DNA of 64,000 bases from Gynurincola endophyticus (GTDB lineage: Bacteria > Bacteroidota > Bacteroidia > Chitinophagales > Chitinophagaceae): assembly GCF_003991195.1 (NCBI RefSeq), contig NZ_RCWL01000001.1, forward strand, positions 744,001 through 808,000, written 5' to 3'. Position 1 is the stretch's first letter, and the number at the start of each line of letters is the position of its first letter. Both the position numbers and the translations under genes were made by a program. Below are positions 1 through 9,186 of this stretch, piece after piece. The notes below the pieces were generated by a model. The model was not told the DNA's origin and did not search any database. It was given only the letters and a program-made list of their open reading frames with translations.

Positions 1-452
1 GTTTAGTATTAAATATAGGGTAAGGTAAGATAGTCAAAGAAACATTAACATAAAAACAAATTGAAATATTGTTCTACATAATGGAATGTATAAAAAAGTA
101 TATATATAAATGTTTTTGATTCAGGTTTCATGTTTTTTATTTTGATATTTATCAAAGTATTATTATTGATAACGAAGGGGAATTATGATTACCCGGAATG
201 AAAGCTGATAGTAATATATGGGCGGAAACAAGAATGAAATTGATTAAAAAGGGTAAAGTTGTGAGTATAAAAAACCTGAGGCAACGATATTTGATAATAG
301 TGATAAAGTAAAGAGTGTATTCTAATAAGATACGAAAAAAAAATGGAATTTTAAAATATAATTATATCATTGGTTTTCAGTTTGTAAAGGTTGTTCAATC
401 AAATTGAGCACGATTTTTTTGTTAAAACTGTCGGTTGTAAATAGAGATTTTT
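1..452. other. AT-rich intergenic region at window start
   Basis: I see no convincing gene here. The stretch is very AT-rich with frequent stops in all frames. Its right end leads into the promoter/operator of the ArsR-family gene. A gene end to the left of the window cannot be excluded. Confidence 0.6.
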
Positions 453-482
453 TATATTTGCAACTGAATGGTTGCAAATATA
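453..482 (+). promoter_or_regulatory. Promoter -7 box inside a perfect palindromic operator
   Basis: Positions 453-460 read TATATTTG, an exact match to the Bacteroidota -7 consensus TAnnTTTG. The same bases begin a perfect 12-bp inverted repeat (453-464 against 471-482, spacer TGAATG) with core TTTGCAAC/GTTGCAAA. An ATG follows 5 nt later at 488. A dyad covering the -7 box just before an arsR-type gene is the expected layout for autorepression; binding by the adjacent ArsR protein is inferred. Confidence 0.8.
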
Positions 483-487
483 TTTTT

Positions 488-808
488 ATGAGGAGAGATG
501 TATTTCAGGCAATAGCCGATCCTACACGGAGGGCTATCATTTTTTTGCTGGCGGTTCAATCGATGACACCCAATGACCTGGCCACTCATTTCAAAACAAC
601 ACGCCAGGCTGTATCTAAGCATTTGCAGGTACTGGCTGATTGTGATCTGGTGAAACAGGAACCGCAGGGCAGAACAATTGTTTATCATCTTCAATCTGAG
701 AAAATGAAAGAAATTGAAGTATGGTTAGAGAAATTCCGTTCTCTGCTAGACAAACGTTTCGGGCAACTCGATCAAGTTTTAGAACAACTAAAAAATCAAA
801 AACAATGA
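488..808 (+). CDS. ArsR/SmtB-family winged-helix transcriptional repressor
   Basis: This 106-residue protein is a single ArsR-type winged-helix domain. The N-terminus (DVFQAIADPTRRAIIFLLA) is typical, and the recognition helix region is TTRQAVSKHLQVLADCDLV. No metal-binding Cys cluster is visible, so it is unlikely to be a classical metal sensor; the subgroup that precedes SRPBCC genes in many bacteria fits better. I chose ATG 488 rather than an upstream ATG at 404 because the longer version would run through the promoter and palindrome at 453-482 and adds non-conserved residues. The stop overlaps the next start (ATGA), so the two genes are translationally coupled. Confidence 0.85.
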   Translation: MRRDVFQAIADPTRRAIIFLLAVQSMTPNDLATHFKTTRQAVSKHLQVLADCDLVKQEPQGRTIVYHLQSEKMKEIEVWLEKFRSLLDKRFGQLDQVLEQLKNQKQ

Positions 809-1767
809 AACCTGCCATCCTGATGAACTTTTCTGTTGAAAAAGAAAAGAAACAAATTCATGTTGAAAGAAGCTTTGATGCACCCGTAACCTTGGTGTGG
901 AAAGCATGGACGACAGCCGAAATTTTAGATAAATGGTGGGCACCACAACCCTATAAAGTAGAGACGAAAAAGATGGAGTTTAAAGAGGGTGGAAGATGGT
1001 TGTATGCAATGGTTGGTCCGGAGGGCGATAAACACTGGAGTTTTGCAGATTATATAAAAATAAATCCGGAAGATTTTTTTTCATGTAAAGATGGATTTTG
1101 TGATGAAAACGGCAATATCAATACTTCATTTCCACGTTCTGTTTGGAATCTTACCTTTAAAGCAGATGGTGAACAAAGTGTAGTGGATATTGTGATTCAA
1201 TATGATCAGCTGACTGATCTGGAGAAAATAGTGGAAATGGGATTCAAGGAAGGTTTTACAATGGGATTGGAAAACCTGGATCATTATCTCAATACACAAT
1301 TTCAGTTAAGAAAAGAATACAAAAAGGATGCTGCCAGAAGAGCTACTTTTTATTTAAATTTTCCCGGCAATACCGAAGAAGCATTACAGTTTTATGCATC
1401 AGTGTTTAATGGGAAAATTATAGGGGAGCTGAAACGTTTCGGCGATATAGAAGCTCCGGCGGGAACACCTCCGATGACTGATTCAATGAAAAAATTAATT
1501 ATTCATGGGCAGGTTGAGTTATGGGAAGGGTTCATCATCATGGCAACCGATGCTCCTGAAGAAATGGGTTTTAACGTTACTTCCGGAAATAATATGCACA
1601 TCAATATAGAACCTTTATCGAGAGAAGAGGCGAAAAGATTATTTGATGCATTATCAGCTGGTGGAAAAGTTGAACACCCAATAGGAGATATGTTCTGGGG
1701 AGCTTATTATGCATCTTTCACCGATCGTTATGGTGTTAACTGGATGATTCACTATCAACAGAAGTAA
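805..1767 (+). CDS. SRPBCC (AHSA1-like) / VOC (PhnB-like) fusion protein
   Basis: This 320-residue protein has two domains. Residues about 10-165 are an SRPBCC/AHSA1-type fold (RSFDAPVTLVWKAWTTAEIL, DKWWAPQ, MGFKEGFTMGLENLDHYL). Residues about 180-320 are a PhnB-like VOC domain (ATFYLNFPGNTEEALQFYAS, and a C-terminal GAYYASFTDRYGVNWMIHY). Both families bind small hydrophobic or metal-associated ligands, but the substrate is unknown. The start at 805 overlaps the ArsR stop by four bases; an upstream in-frame extension to 721 would lie inside arsR and is rejected. The pair is probably controlled by the palindrome at 453-482. Confidence 0.85.
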   Translation: MKPAILMNFSVEKEKKQIHVERSFDAPVTLVWKAWTTAEILDKWWAPQPYKVETKKMEFKEGGRWLYAMVGPEGDKHWSFADYIKINPEDFFSCKDGFCDENGNINTSFPRSVWNLTFKADGEQSVVDIVIQYDQLTDLEKIVEMGFKEGFTMGLENLDHYLNTQFQLRKEYKKDAARRATFYLNFPGNTEEALQFYASVFNGKIIGELKRFGDIEAPAGTPPMTDSMKKLIIHGQVELWEGFIIMATDAPEEMGFNVTSGNNMHINIEPLSREEAKRLFDALSAGGKVEHPIGDMFWGAYYASFTDRYGVNWMIHYQQK

Positions 1768-1813
1768 TAATTATAGTTTTTATCATTTTATCTGTTTAAT
1801 ACAGCTGTAAAGG

Positions 1814-1868
1814 GAATGAAGTGATGAAGGGAATAAGATTAACTCTCTTCTTACTTCATTCTTTTTTT
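1814..1868 (+). terminator. Intrinsic terminator after the SRPBCC-VOC gene
   Basis: GAATGAAGT (from 1814) pairs with ACTTCATTC (ending 1861), with further imperfect pairing inside, followed by seven T at 1862-1868. Confidence 0.75.
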
Positions 1869-1914
1869 ATCGGAAAGAGTGATAAAGCAGCACCTGTAAA
1901 TAATCCATTTTATT

Positions 1915-1922
1915 TACATTTG
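1915..1922 (+). promoter_or_regulatory. -7 promoter box of the Nudix gene
   Basis: TACATTTG matches TAnnTTTG and lies 14 nt before the ATG at 1937, which implies a very short 5' leader. Confidence 0.5.
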
Positions 1923-1936
1923 CTGAAAGATTGTTT

Positions 1937-2347
1937 ATGGAGCAAGTAGCATTACCTACAGCGGGATTGTTGATGCTGAAAGATAAGAAGTTGTTACTGA
2001 CTTACAGCCGCAATAAAAAAGCCTGGTATCTGCCCGGTGGAAAAGTAGATCGTGATGAAACTTCAAAAGAAGCTTTAATCAGGGAAATTGAAGAAGAATT
2101 AAATGTGCAATTAGATCCTCAATTATTGACCTTTTGTTATCATATTACAGCTCCGGCTTATGGTGAAGAGCGTAATATAATAATGGAACAGGATTGTTAT
2201 ACTTATCCTGTAATGAACAATATTCAGGCGTCTAATGAGATAGAAGCGGTGAAATATTTTAGTGTGGAAGAGTATTTAAAAGAACCGGCACAGGTGGTAG
2301 GCGTGATCATGGCTTTTGACTATCTTCAGAAAGACGGATTTATTTAA
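1937..2347 (+). CDS. Nudix hydrolase
   Basis: This 136-residue protein carries a complete Nudix box: GGKVDRDE, then seven residues, then REIEEEL, matching GX5EX7REUXEEXGU. The Glu residues bind Mg2+ and the fold hydrolyses a nucleoside diphosphate linked to another moiety; the substrate cannot be told. A TTG two codons upstream is also in frame, but ATG 1937 fits the promoter at 1915-1922 better. The next gene starts 14 nt downstream, so the two may be cotranscribed. Confidence 0.85.
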   Translation: MEQVALPTAGLLMLKDKKLLLTYSRNKKAWYLPGGKVDRDETSKEALIREIEEELNVQLDPQLLTFCYHITAPAYGEERNIIMEQDCYTYPVMNNIQASNEIEAVKYFSVEEYLKEPAQVVGVIMAFDYLQKDGFI

Positions 2348-2361
2348 TTTAAACTTGATAT

Positions 2362-3216
2362 ATGCGTTTATTTCGTTTATGCTTATTGTTTGTATTGATC
2401 AGTTGCGGTAACAATACAAACCAAAAAACAACATCCGTACCTTTTGAATTAACCGGACAGGGACATATACTCATCAAAGCAACCGTAAATGGTGTAGAAG
2501 GAAATTTTATTTTTGATACGGGTGCAGGATTGAATATGTTCTTTAAGACTTTTGCTCAAAAGATAAACGGACAAAATCTGAAAAGATTTTTTATTGCACA
2601 CCGATCTACCGGAGAACCTATAAAAGCATCTTTGTACAAATCAGGTGAAATAGTATTAGGAGGAGATGTGTATACCGATTATGATTATACGAATGTTGAT
2701 TTTGATATTCCGGGGCTGGACGGTATTCTTTCTCTGCAAATGTTTATTGATACGGATGTTACCATCGACTATAATAAAAAAGAATTGATTTTCGGAGACG
2801 TAACCGGTAAAAATCAATTAGCTTCTATAGATATCCAGATTGCCGATTATGCCGGAAATGCATTGGATATTTTTACGATGGTTAAAATTGATGATAGCAC
2901 GAATGCTCAGGTAATGCTGGATGCCGGTGCCGGAGCTGGTGTTTATTGGCTGAACAGAGATCTCATGGATACGCTCAAATTTAACTTTGAAGAGTTTGTG
3001 ATCACTGAAAAAGAAAGTGATTTTGCGCCCGGGCATAAAAATACTTTTTACAAAGGCCAGATACAATCTATCAGTAGTCCGATCGCCCGCATCGAGCGTC
3101 CGGATGTAACTTTTGTAGACGGATTAATTTATGAGGGTAAATTCAGTATTGACTGGTTGGGTAAAGTGATTGCCATCAGTTTAAAAGATAAAAAAATATA
3201 TCAGTTAGATAAATAA
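2362..3216 (+). CDS. Retropepsin-like aspartyl protease family lipoprotein
   Basis: This 284-residue protein starts with a lipoprotein signal (hydrophobic stretch ending LISC, lipobox Cys about residue 15). Two half-sites resemble the retropepsin-like aspartyl protease fold: FIFDTGAGLNMFF near residue 52 and VMLDAGAGAGVYW near residue 188. The first Asp-Thr-Gly is intact; the second reads Asp-Ala-Gly, a substitution that may reduce or alter catalysis. Such proteins are common in Bacteroidota and mostly uncharacterised. Proteolytic activity is possible but not shown. Confidence 0.7.
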   Translation: MRLFRLCLLFVLISCGNNTNQKTTSVPFELTGQGHILIKATVNGVEGNFIFDTGAGLNMFFKTFAQKINGQNLKRFFIAHRSTGEPIKASLYKSGEIVLGGDVYTDYDYTNVDFDIPGLDGILSLQMFIDTDVTIDYNKKELIFGDVTGKNQLASIDIQIADYAGNALDIFTMVKIDDSTNAQVMLDAGAGAGVYWLNRDLMDTLKFNFEEFVITEKESDFAPGHKNTFYKGQIQSISSPIARIERPDVTFVDGLIYEGKFSIDWLGKVIAISLKDKKIYQLDK

Positions 3217-3232
3217 ATATTCTCTGACGTTC

Positions 3233-3286
3233 AAAAAACGGTTTTTCGTTACTTTTAACAAGTATGGCGGAAAGCCGTTTTTTTTT
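3233..3286 (+). terminator. Intrinsic terminator
   Basis: An A-rich arm with CGG at 3239-3241 pairs through a long stem containing G-U pairs with GGCGGAAAGCCG ending at 3277, followed by a T tract to 3286. It ends the Nudix/lipoprotein unit. Confidence 0.7.
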
Positions 3287-3420
3287 GATCTTTTTAAAAG
3301 CAAAAAGATACATAAATGATTGAGAAATAGGCTCAGCTTAACATGAGGAGCCGCTTAAATATCTCTTGTATTATTGCTGTTAAATGATCTATCTTTAGTA
3401 TGAATTTACAATGGTAATGA

Positions 3421-4497
3421 ATGAATCTTTCAACCTACTTACTTTTTTTTGTGGGAGCCATTGGCGTTTTTAACGGCCTGATGCTGGGAACCTACTACAC
3501 ACTATTAGCCAAAAAGAAAAGCCTGGCAGGTATTCTTTTGGGCTGTTTACTGGTTGTGTTAAGTATCCGTATCGGCAAATCTGTTTTCATTTATTTTGAT
3601 CCCGCTTTAGCAAAAATTTATCTGCAAATAGGATTGTCTGCCTGCTTGTTAATCGGTCCTTTTTTTTATTTCTTTATACGTGCGGCTATTGAACAACCCG
3701 CTACTTTACCCAAATCATGGAAAGTTCAGTTAATTATTGGTGCACTGGCTGTGTTGGCGGTCGGAATTGTTTATCCGTATGCTTTGTATCCCGAACTATG
3801 GGGTAGTTATATTGTGCAGGCGATCTATCTGGTGTGGCTCATATATATCATTTTGGCAGGTTGGTATCTGAAGCCGGTAATGGCCGCGTTTTTCAGAAAA
3901 GACAAGGATGTACAACCTGCGGAAAAATGGCTGCTGGCAGCTTATGTAGCTAATGTGCTGATATATTTGAGCTTTCAGTTTGCACTGCTGTTTAAGAACG
4001 GAAATCTTTACTTTAGTGGGGCCATTGTATTTTCATTGGTATTATACGGAATGATCTTATTCCGGTTTTATAAAGAAAAGAGCAATAAAAGTTTTTATCT
4101 ACTGTCTCCGAAACCAATAGAAAAGAAAATTACCGAGGCTCCGAATCCGGTATTGGTGCAACGGATAGAAGCTGCGATGAAGGAGCAGACCCTTTACAAA
4201 GATCCGGCTTTAAGTTTAGCAACTCTGGCAAAAGCTGTGGAGCTGACCACTCACCAGTTGTCGCATATTATTAATGAGCAAATGGGCAAAAACTTTACTT
4301 CGTATGTAAATGACTATCGAATTGAAGAAGCCTGTAAAATGATGGCGGCCGGCCATCCGTTTTCTATCGAAGCTATCGGCTATGAAGTGGGTTTTAACTC
4401 TAAATCTGCTTTTTATACTGCGTTTAAAAAAATAAAGAATACGACTCCCTCCGCTTACAAAGAAAAGTATGGCCAGGCAGGTGCCGCTACTGCTTAG
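3421..4497 (+). CDS. AraC-family regulator with seven-TM sensor domain
   Basis: This 358-residue protein has seven hydrophobic segments in residues about 1-220, then a cytoplasmic AraC-type DNA-binding domain (residues about 250-350, containing LSLATLAKAVELTTHQLSHI and YEVGFNSKSAFYTAFKK). This layout is a frequent membrane-bound regulator in Bacteroidota; the ligand is unknown. The outer-membrane protein gene at 4624 follows on the same strand and is a plausible target, by position only. Confidence 0.85.
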   Translation: MNLSTYLLFFVGAIGVFNGLMLGTYYTLLAKKKSLAGILLGCLLVVLSIRIGKSVFIYFDPALAKIYLQIGLSACLLIGPFFYFFIRAAIEQPATLPKSWKVQLIIGALAVLAVGIVYPYALYPELWGSYIVQAIYLVWLIYIILAGWYLKPVMAAFFRKDKDVQPAEKWLLAAYVANVLIYLSFQFALLFKNGNLYFSGAIVFSLVLYGMILFRFYKEKSNKSFYLLSPKPIEKKITEAPNPVLVQRIEAAMKEQTLYKDPALSLATLAKAVELTTHQLSHIINEQMGKNFTSYVNDYRIEEACKMMAAGHPFSIEAIGYEVGFNSKSAFYTAFKKIKNTTPSAYKEKYGQAGAATA

Positions 4498-4521
4498 TTT
4501 ATAAACGATTGGTTTTTAATA

Positions 4522-4543
4522 GTCCTGATTTATAAATCAGGAC
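4522..4543. repeat. Perfect palindrome between AraC gene and outer-membrane gene
   Basis: An 11-bp perfect dyad (GTCCTGATTTA and its complement) with no spacer lies 25 nt after the araC-type stop. There is no T tract, so it may be a weak terminator or an operator for the downstream gene. Confidence 0.45.
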
Positions 4544-4586
4544 GTCTTCAACTATAAAGGAATACTTCGTGTCATTCTTCACCTGA

Positions 4587-4594
4587 TACATTTG
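4587..4594 (+). promoter_or_regulatory. -7 promoter box for the outer-membrane protein gene
   Basis: TACATTTG matches TAnnTTTG and lies 30 nt before ATG 4624. Confidence 0.5.
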
Positions 4595-4623
4595 TACGGT
4601 TGTTCATCCGATAAATGTAAAAC

Positions 4624-7014
4624 ATGATGAGGGCTATTTTTCTTTCTTTACTTTGTTTTCTAACAGTAAAACAAGTGGTTCATGCACAGGTGCAATTAAA
4701 GGGACAGGTGATTAATTCTTCCGGTACACCCGTTTCGTATGTGAGTATTGTATTAAAAGAGGTTTTAGATTCTACTCTTTTGAAATCTACACAATCCGAT
4801 TCGACAGGTTTTTTTGAGTACCGGAATCTTTCTGCAGCAAAGTATATTCTGGAAGCATCTGCGGTGGGTTATCAACCGTACGCGATAATTATTGATATAT
4901 CTGCAACAATGCCTCAAATGGAAGTATCGGTTCTTTTAGAAGATGCCGGAAATATTTTAAGCGAGGTAGTCGTTCGGTCAGTGCCTCCGACTTTCAGATC
5001 AGCCAATGGCAAGATAGTGGTGAAGGTAGCAGATCATCCTCCATTCAAAGCATCTGCTAATTCATTGGATATTTTGTCAAAACTGCCGGGCATATTGGTG
5101 AATCCCGACGGTACTTTACTGGTCTCCGGGCGAAATGCTCCGGCTGTGTTCATCGATGGTAAACCGGTACCGATGAGTGCTGAAGAGCAGGATGCTTTTC
5201 TCAAAAGATTACTACCTGAAATGATTGAGTCGATTGAAGTGATTGAAAATCCTTCCGGACGTTATGATGGCCAGTTTAAGGCCATTATTGACATAAAACT
5301 GAAACAGCAACAGCAACAGGGAATCAAAGGCAGTATCAGCACAGCATTAAGAAAAAACTATTATTATTCTACCGATAATAACCTGAACTTATCATACCGG
5401 TTAAAAAAATCAATGTACTCTTTGGCGACCTCTTATGTGTTGGGTGATGATTATTACCGGTATACTGCTTTACAAAAGTTAGCCTCGGAAGATGATATGA
5501 ATACTAATACGCTCACCAGAACAGCGAATAATAATTTAAACATGGTACTATCGGCCAATTACTGGCTGAGTCAGCAACATACACTCGATATATGGATTCG
5601 AACCTACAGAGCAGATAAAAATACTACCTCCGATAATAGTTTACAGTTCAGAGACCCTGCAGGAGAAATACTCAAGGGACGGTTTGAAACGCGGAATCTG
5701 TCAGATCCTCAGCAACTGAGTTATGCATTGAATGCTGCTTATACCTATCAGTTTTCTCCCAAAAGTAATCTGGTATTATTTGCAGCAACAAACGATGTAA
5801 ATAATCAACAGAATGAAGATATTCAGATTGATGATTACCTGAAACAACTCCCTGAAAGTTATTGGAAAACAAAATTGCGTAACGTGATTCGTATCAGAAA
5901 CATTCAACTGGATTATCACCGCACGAGTGAAAACAGTACCTGGGAAGCAGGTATGAAACTGGCGCAGGTAACAACTGATAATGATCTTCGATATGATACA
6001 CTGGCACTGAACGGTGTCTTTGAAAAAGACCCGCGCCGTACCGACAGGTTTTTATACAACGAGTATATAACTGCAGGCTATTTGTCGTATGAATACAGGA
6101 AAAATGACTTTATAGTAAAAACAGATTTACGCTTAGAAAATACCCGCACAATAGCCAATAGTGAAACTGAAAATACCATCAGAAAAAGGAATTATCTCAA
6201 CTGGTTACCAGGTGTCAGTGTTAGTTACCGGTTCTCGGATAGAAATAGATTGTATGTGGCATTTAACCGGCGATTAACCAGACCTGATTTTGCTCAGTTA
6301 AATCCATTTCGCTTTTATTTTAGCCCGTTAAATTATCGCGTTGGCAATCCGGAATTAAAACCCTCAGTAACTACAGCGTTCAATGTTATCTGGGATATAG
6401 GTGATCTACATGTAACAATGGCTGTTGGTCGTGAAAAAGATAAAATGATCCGCTATCCGGAGTATAACCGCACCAGTAATGAGTTGTTATACCTCGGAAT
6501 GAATATTCCTTACAATGATTTTGGTAACCTTCAATTGTCGTACAGTTATTCCTTTCGATCGTGGTGGAAAGTGATTCAGAATGCAGGGTTATATTACAAT
6601 AAAGAGCGTATGCCTTATTTGGGTAATATGTATGAAATCGGTGTATTGCATTACACGCTAAATGGTAGTCAGGTATTTACACTGCCTAAAGGATATACGG
6701 CAGATCTTAGTTATCGTTATTTTTCTAAAGGGGGAAACTCGTTATACGTGCAGGACGATTATGGGGCAATAGATGCCGGTATTCATAAAACATGGCTCAA
6801 CGGCAAGTTAAATACCCGCATAAACATATTTGATATGTTCGGAACGTATATGGTTACTAATGAGTTCAGAGAATCGCAGATTATTAATAATCGTTTTACG
6901 CACAATGTTGCTGTTCGAAGAGTGGTGCTGACGCTGGCGTATCAGTTCGGAAAATCAAAACATAAAGAGCCGGTAAAGAGGCCGGTTGAAGAAGAAAGGA
7001 GAGTTAGATTTTGA
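4624..7014 (+). CDS. Outer-membrane beta-barrel protein with carboxypeptidase-regulatory plug
   Basis: This 796-residue protein has a signal peptide ending near VVHAQVQ. A carboxypeptidase-regulatory-like beta-sandwich follows (residues about 23-110, GQVINSSGTPVSYVSIVLKE), then a plug-like region (NSLDILSKLPGILVNPDGTL, GRNAPAVFIDGKPVP) and a long beta-barrel (residues about 240-780). This is the OMP_b-brl_3 / TonB-dependent-receptor-like architecture common in Bacteroidota. There is no SusD partner, so it is unlikely to be a classical SusC glycan importer. A TonB-dependent import or barrel-only role are both possible. The seven-TM AraC gene just upstream may regulate it. Confidence 0.8.
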   Translation: MMRAIFLSLLCFLTVKQVVHAQVQLKGQVINSSGTPVSYVSIVLKEVLDSTLLKSTQSDSTGFFEYRNLSAAKYILEASAVGYQPYAIIIDISATMPQMEVSVLLEDAGNILSEVVVRSVPPTFRSANGKIVVKVADHPPFKASANSLDILSKLPGILVNPDGTLLVSGRNAPAVFIDGKPVPMSAEEQDAFLKRLLPEMIESIEVIENPSGRYDGQFKAIIDIKLKQQQQQGIKGSISTALRKNYYYSTDNNLNLSYRLKKSMYSLATSYVLGDDYYRYTALQKLASEDDMNTNTLTRTANNNLNMVLSANYWLSQQHTLDIWIRTYRADKNTTSDNSLQFRDPAGEILKGRFETRNLSDPQQLSYALNAAYTYQFSPKSNLVLFAATNDVNNQQNEDIQIDDYLKQLPESYWKTKLRNVIRIRNIQLDYHRTSENSTWEAGMKLAQVTTDNDLRYDTLALNGVFEKDPRRTDRFLYNEYITAGYLSYEYRKNDFIVKTDLRLENTRTIANSETENTIRKRNYLNWLPGVSVSYRFSDRNRLYVAFNRRLTRPDFAQLNPFRFYFSPLNYRVGNPELKPSVTTAFNVIWDIGDLHVTMAVGREKDKMIRYPEYNRTSNELLYLGMNIPYNDFGNLQLSYSYSFRSWWKVIQNAGLYYNKERMPYLGNMYEIGVLHYTLNGSQVFTLPKGYTADLSYRYFSKGGNSLYVQDDYGAIDAGIHKTWLNGKLNTRINIFDMFGTYMVTNEFRESQIINNRFTHNVAVRRVVLTLAYQFGKSKHKEPVKRPVEEERRVRF

Positions 7015-7030
7015 TCTGTTCTAAAATATA

Positions 7031-7072
7031 ATTATACTAAAGGGAATCCATAAGGATTCTCTTTAGTATAAT
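7031..7072. terminator. Long hairpin between convergent genes
   Basis: A 19-bp stem with one mismatch (7031-7049 against 7054-7072, loop ATAA) lies between the stops of the + gene at 7014 and the - gene at 7089. It probably terminates both, although the T tracts are poor. Confidence 0.6.
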
Positions 7073-7088
7073 GTATTCATCTTTCACT

Positions 7089-8750
7089 TTAGAAATAGAA
7101 TTTTCCCAATGTTCCTTTAGTTTTATTAAGATTGATCACTTTTAATCCTACCATATAGAGTGTGTTATCAGTATAAATGCTGTGCCGCGGCATCAGGATA
7201 GGCTTTTTCGAATTAGAGAATAATAGTTTTCTCGAAGTATTACCGTTGTTCATATCGATGGATACCATATAAGCCGCAGATTTTTTAAATTTTTTAATCA
7301 GCTTTGGCTTTTGTTCTACAGACGTGATTGCTCCGTTGACCTCATAATCGTTAAAAATAATCTGGAGATATTTATCCTGACTGAATGATAAAATTCCTGA
7401 ATAATATGGTTTACTAGTGGTTTCTATGGTTTTGCCAACGGCGGTTGTCTTTGTTCGTCTTGTTTCTCCTTCATTGTGTGTCTCGCTCTGTTTTTTAGGA
7501 ATTATTTTAAGCCATTCAATTCCTTTATCCGGTTTGATATTGCATATAAGAATTTCGCCGGAATCACAAATGGTCTGATAGTTTGTTGAAGTAGGTAAAA
7601 ATGCACCGTCAGGGCGGTTACCGTAAGTTCTTCTTACTACCTTCACCTGATTATAGGCTTCAGAAACAATAATGATATTTCCGTCAGGAGAAAAATGAAG
7701 ACTAATGAATTTCAGATAGGCTGAAAAGCCTGGCTTTGCTGTACCGTTAGTTACTGCTGATACCAGCATAGAGGGATTGATGTTTGTTTCAACATTACTA
7801 ATAATATCTCCAGATAGAATATCGATTTCTTTTACTAATAAACCGTCAGTAACGTTTCCGGTCAGTTTATTACTGTAAAACGAAGTGAGAATAACTTTTT
7901 TATCTTTTAAGAAAACTCTTGTAGTATTCAAATTGATTCCCGGAATTTTAGTATCGATTACTTTTAGCTGGGTTCCGTTTTCATCATAAATGATGGTATT
8001 TAAATGAGAAAATGTTAGCGGTCTTTGTTTCTTTTTAACATTATCTATATTTTCATAAACTTTTCCAACGAGAATAATTCTATTGTGGTCAGTATAAATT
8101 AAATCTTCCACATCATAATTTTCCGGAGCAAAATTGTTCGATAAAACTACTTTTTTCGGAGTTGAATGGAAGTTCTGGTCAAATTTCGTAACGTGATAAG
8201 AGCTTTTTGATTTTCCTTCAATTCTGCTGGTTATAATCAGGCTGGTACTGTCAGGATTATAAAAGATGTTAAAATTAACCTCGTCTTTTTTATTGGCTTT
8301 TGTCAGTGTTTCTAATGAAACCCATGCTCCATCCAATTCACCTGTAGATTTATTGATGGGTGCAGCCTGTATGATTACTTCAGTATTCTTATTTTTTACT
8401 TCTGCAGCGAGTAAATAAAATTTTTTATTTAGTGTAACCAGTTGAATCAATCCTTTACCTTTTAAAGCACTGCTATAATCTTTATTGAAAACTTTGTTGA
8501 GCTGATTGTCTACTTTGATAAGTTTTCCTGAGGAACGATCGTTATATCCTATTAAAAAAAAGTTTTTAAGGGCATTATGCTCTACCTGAAAGTACATTCC
8601 TGATTCGTCATGTCCTAACATTTTAAAGTCTGTACTTTTTTTATTAATGACGAAAGATTTTCCAAATTCAGGTGGTTTTGCTATTGAAGATTGTGCTACT
8701 ACATTGATAGTAAAAAATAAACAGAGAATCAACGGCAAGGAAAAACGCAT
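7089..8750 (-). CDS. Secreted protein of unknown function
   Basis: This 553-residue protein has a signal peptide (MRFSLPLILCLFFTINVVAQ). I do not recognise the mature part. It is rich in beta-strand-like segments with recurring patterns of the kind KLIKVDNQLNKVF and ILVGKVYENI, which would suit a repeat or propeller fold. No lipobox and no T9SS C-terminal domain are visible, so a periplasmic location is likely. It stands alone between a convergent outer-membrane gene and a long intergenic region. Confidence 0.6.
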   Translation of the reverse strand: MRFSLPLILCLFFTINVVAQSSIAKPPEFGKSFVINKKSTDFKMLGHDESGMYFQVEHNALKNFFLIGYNDRSSGKLIKVDNQLNKVFNKDYSSALKGKGLIQLVTLNKKFYLLAAEVKNKNTEVIIQAAPINKSTGELDGAWVSLETLTKANKKDEVNFNIFYNPDSTSLIITSRIEGKSKSSYHVTKFDQNFHSTPKKVVLSNNFAPENYDVEDLIYTDHNRIILVGKVYENIDNVKKKQRPLTFSHLNTIIYDENGTQLKVIDTKIPGINLNTTRVFLKDKKVILTSFYSNKLTGNVTDGLLVKEIDILSGDIISNVETNINPSMLVSAVTNGTAKPGFSAYLKFISLHFSPDGNIIIVSEAYNQVKVVRRTYGNRPDGAFLPTSTNYQTICDSGEILICNIKPDKGIEWLKIIPKKQSETHNEGETRRTKTTAVGKTIETTSKPYYSGILSFSQDKYLQIIFNDYEVNGAITSVEQKPKLIKKFKKSAAYMVSIDMNNGNTSRKLLFSNSKKPILMPRHSIYTDNTLYMVGLKVINLNKTKGTLGKFYF

Positions 8751-9111
8751 GTAAATTTCTTTAGTGAAATAGCTTAACGTTAAAAATAGGGTAGAATTGT
8801 ATTAGTTAAGCAAATAGAATATCGTATAAATTGGAGATTAAGATTTGTTGTAAGGAAAGTAAGTAGCAAATTAATTAAGCATAATAAATATATTTAATTA
8901 ATAATTTCTTTTCAATCAGTTCTTAATGAGTTCATATTGGGCTATTACTTTTGCATCACAAATTTAAATAAGCCCAGTGGCAACGGATCATCTACGATCC
9001 GTTCCCGGCTGGCACAAGAATAAGTCTGACGATTTTTAAATATAGCGTTTAGTTTATGTATCTCATGTTCTGATAATAAGAGTCCAATATGTTCTACTGA
9101 AAAAACTATTC
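8751..9111. other. Intergenic region, possible small RNA
   Basis: No protein gene is visible. A -7-like box TACTTTTG sits at 8946-8953. It is followed by a GC-richer structured block (8971-9018) with the perfect stem AACGGATC/GATCCGTT (8981-8988 against 8995-9002). The strong terminator at 9112-9141 closes the stretch. A + strand transcript of about 180 nt would be consistent with these signals. Confidence 0.4.
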
Positions 9112-9141
9112 AAAAAAGCAGCTTCCGGAAGCTGCTTTTTT
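8958..9141 (+). ncRNA. Candidate small RNA with own promoter and terminator
   Basis: The inferred transcript runs from a few bases after the -7 box at 8946-8953 to the terminator at 9112-9141. It contains the hairpin at 8981-9002. I recognise no RNA family. The terminator also serves the opposite-strand gene ending at 9187, so it alone is not proof of a + strand RNA. Confidence 0.3.
9112..9141. terminator. Bidirectional palindromic terminator
   Basis: A 30-nt perfect palindrome has six A, the core GCAGCTTCCGGAAGCTGC, and six T. It works in both directions, ending the lysine-rich gene at 9187 on the - strand and any + strand transcript arriving from the left. Confidence 0.85.
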
Positions 9142-9186
9142 GTTAAAGAGTTGGAGAGGAGGTTTTTCTATTCGTTCCGGCAAAGT

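Noticed and set aside
404-487. N-terminal extension of the ArsR protein
   Set aside because: It would place the -7 box and the palindromic operator inside the coding region; ATG 488 gives the normal family start.
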